Shown here: positions 4,726 through 5,309 of the stretch, in pieces
How the letters are laid out: every line of letters starts with the position of its first letter
Position numbering within the stretch: the first letter of the stretch is position 1
Source of the DNA: Microbacterium sp.
GTDB lineage: Bacteria > Actinomycetota > Actinomycetes > Actinomycetales > Microbacteriaceae
NCBI GenBank assembly: GCA_003248845.1
Contig: QFPD01000174.1
Span: 1-5,309 of the forward strand
Direction: 5' to 3'
DNA length: 5,309 nucleotides
Notes under the pieces: generated by a model
Seen by the model: the letters and a program-made list of their open reading frames with translations, nothing else
The model's database searches: none
Told to the model about the DNA's origin: nothing
Translations under genes and position numbers: made by a program

Positions 4726-5076
4726 ATGCTCGAGATGGATGCCGACGCGTTCGATGCGCTCGTCACCGAGGAACTCGATCTGTTGCCGGACGAGATGATT
4801 GACGGACTCGACAACGTCATCTTCGTCGTCGAGGATCGCCCGGAAGACGGTTCCCTCGACCTTCTCGGGCTGTACGACGGCCTGGCCCTCACGGAGCGCG
4901 ACCGCTACGGCGTCGGTGAGCTGCCCGACCGCATCATCGTCTACCGCGAGCCGCACCTGCACGCGTGCGACGACGAGAACCACCTGCGCGACGAGGTGCA
5001 CACGACGCTCGTCCACGAGATCGCCCACTTCTATGGGATCGACGATGCACGACTGCACGACCTCGGGTGGGCATGA
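4726..5076 (+). CDS. Metallopeptidase family protein (Zincin_1-like)
   Basis: 116-aa cytoplasmic protein with a minimal zincin active site: HEIAHFYGIDD, i.e. His97, catalytic Glu98 and His101, followed by Gly104 and Asp107 in the HExxHxxGxxD spacing, then RLHDLGW. This matches the small actinobacterial metallopeptidase family PF06262, in which a compact zincin fold is about the whole protein. The N-terminal half is strongly acidic (MLEMDADAFDALVTEEL, then PDEMIDGLDNVIFVVED) and includes the usual LGLYDG (47-52) and LPDRIIVYREP (66-76) strands leading to the active-site helix. Physiological substrate unknown for the family as far as I know. The ATG at 4726 is served by GGGAG at 4715-4719. With 25 nt between the tRNA-His CCA and the ATG and no independent promoter visible, co-transcription with the tRNA is likely. 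Family assignment confident, activity inferred. Confidence 0.92.
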   Translation: MLEMDADAFDALVTEELDLLPDEMIDGLDNVIFVVEDRPEDGSLDLLGLYDGLALTERDRYGVGELPDRIIVYREPHLHACDDENHLRDEVHTTLVHEIAHFYGIDDARLHDLGWA

Positions 5077-5309
5077 TGGATGCCGTGGTCGGTGGCGCAT
5101 CGCGGCAAAAAATGGACACCTAAGGTTGTGGGCCTGTGGGAAGGCGCGTCAACACTTGCCGTCGTCATTGTGGCATTGCTGAACAATTAAAAACGGAAAT
5201 TCCGTACAGGCACCGGGGAGCCCTGAGTGAAAGCAGATTTCAATTGCGGGGAATTGTAAGCCTTCGGTGGCATTAACTGGTGGTCACTGGCGATCTTGGC
5301 GTACACCTC
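5077..5309. other. Tail of lower G+C without a convincing gene
   Basis: G+C falls to about 52% over 5111-5309 (104 of 199 counted), against about 65-75% in the coding stretches counted. The region contains the 13-bp palindrome ACGGAA-A-TTCCGT (5193-5205), CAATT/AATTG around 6 nt (5241-5256), and an A6 run (5107-5112). Two short open frames exist: 36 codons at 5080-5190 on plus, and a frame open from the right edge (5309) to TAA at 5187 on minus, 40 codons. Neither has a recognisable domain and the lengths are not beyond chance at this composition. It may be the edge of an acquired segment or a long intergenic region. Confidence 0.5.
5187..5309 (-). CDS. Possible C-terminal end of an unknown gene
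   Basis: A minus-strand frame is open from the right edge to TAA at 5189-5187, giving 40 residues that begin EVYAKIASDH and end VPVRNFRF. The composition is protein-like (no low-complexity runs) and third positions are about 60% G/C. I recognise no family. A 40-codon open run is quite possible by chance, so this is recorded only as a candidate partial gene entering from the right. Confidence 0.2.
   Translation of the reverse strand, partial: EVYAKIASDHQLMPPKAYNSPQLKSAFTQGSPVPVRNFRF

Noticed and set aside
5073..5123. 16-codon frame whose ATG overlaps the metallopeptidase stop (ATGA)
   Set aside because: ATGA overlaps suggest translational coupling, but the frame is too short, unlike any known peptide, and runs into the composition shift.
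5128..5152. Promoter-like TTGACG on the minus strand (5152-5147) with CAACCT 18 bp on
   Set aside because: The -10 half is poor and nothing downstream on that strand is a credible gene; it would only transcribe antisense to the metallopeptidase.
1..5309. CRISPR array, transposase, phage or defence genes
   Set aside because: I looked for regularly spaced repeats, transposase motifs and nuclease/helicase domains on both strands and saw none; the only repeats are the short ones listed.

Overview
The window is high-GC bacterial chromosome, about 65-75% G+C in the stretches I counted. Gene content and style point to an actinobacterium, probably Microbacteriaceae such as Microbacterium: an actinobacterial-type oligoribonuclease followed by tRNA-His, a Zincin_1-type metallopeptidase, a divergent MocR (YczR) / YczE pair, and several apparently leaderless genes with a TAnnnT box 6-7 nt ahead of the start codon. 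The genus is inference from these features.

Layout. Left edge (1-203, minus): N-terminus of a small lipoprotein. 288-875 (minus): a second-type single-stranded-DNA-binding protein with an OB fold, a long Ala/Gly/Ser-rich tail and a weakly acidic PF tip. The ~250 bases upstream of ssb hold no convincing gene but contain four perfect inverted repeats within 124 bp, one of them around a DnaA-box-like nonamer. 1133-1378 (plus): an 81-aa protein of unknown function with an excellent ribosome binding site. 1400-2833 (minus) and 2895-3515 (plus): a MocR/GntR regulator with a PLP-fold domain, divergent from a YczE membrane protein; the 61 bp between them carry a candidate direct-repeat operator. 3544-3753 (minus): a 69-aa unknown protein. 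3835-3906 (minus): tRNA-Arg(UCU). 3967-4590 (plus): orn. 4624-4700 (plus): tRNA-His(GUG) with encoded CCA. 4726-5076 (plus): a small HExxH metallopeptidase. From about 5105 to the right edge, composition drops to about 52% G+C with no convincing complete gene, which suggests a boundary with foreign or intergenic DNA.

How the genes relate. Most are single-gene units in alternating orientation. There are two convergent pairs (81-aa gene/yczR and yczE/69-aa gene) with small hairpins over their stop codons, and two divergent units (yczR/yczE and tRNA-Arg/orn). The functional links I can support are yczR controlling yczE and itself, which is known for this family pair, and possible co-transcription of tRNA-His with the metallopeptidase, whose ribosome binding site lies in a hairpin just past the tRNA 3' end. 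I see no CRISPR array, transposase, phage gene or defence system. The least ordinary parts are the ssb upstream region and the right-hand tail.
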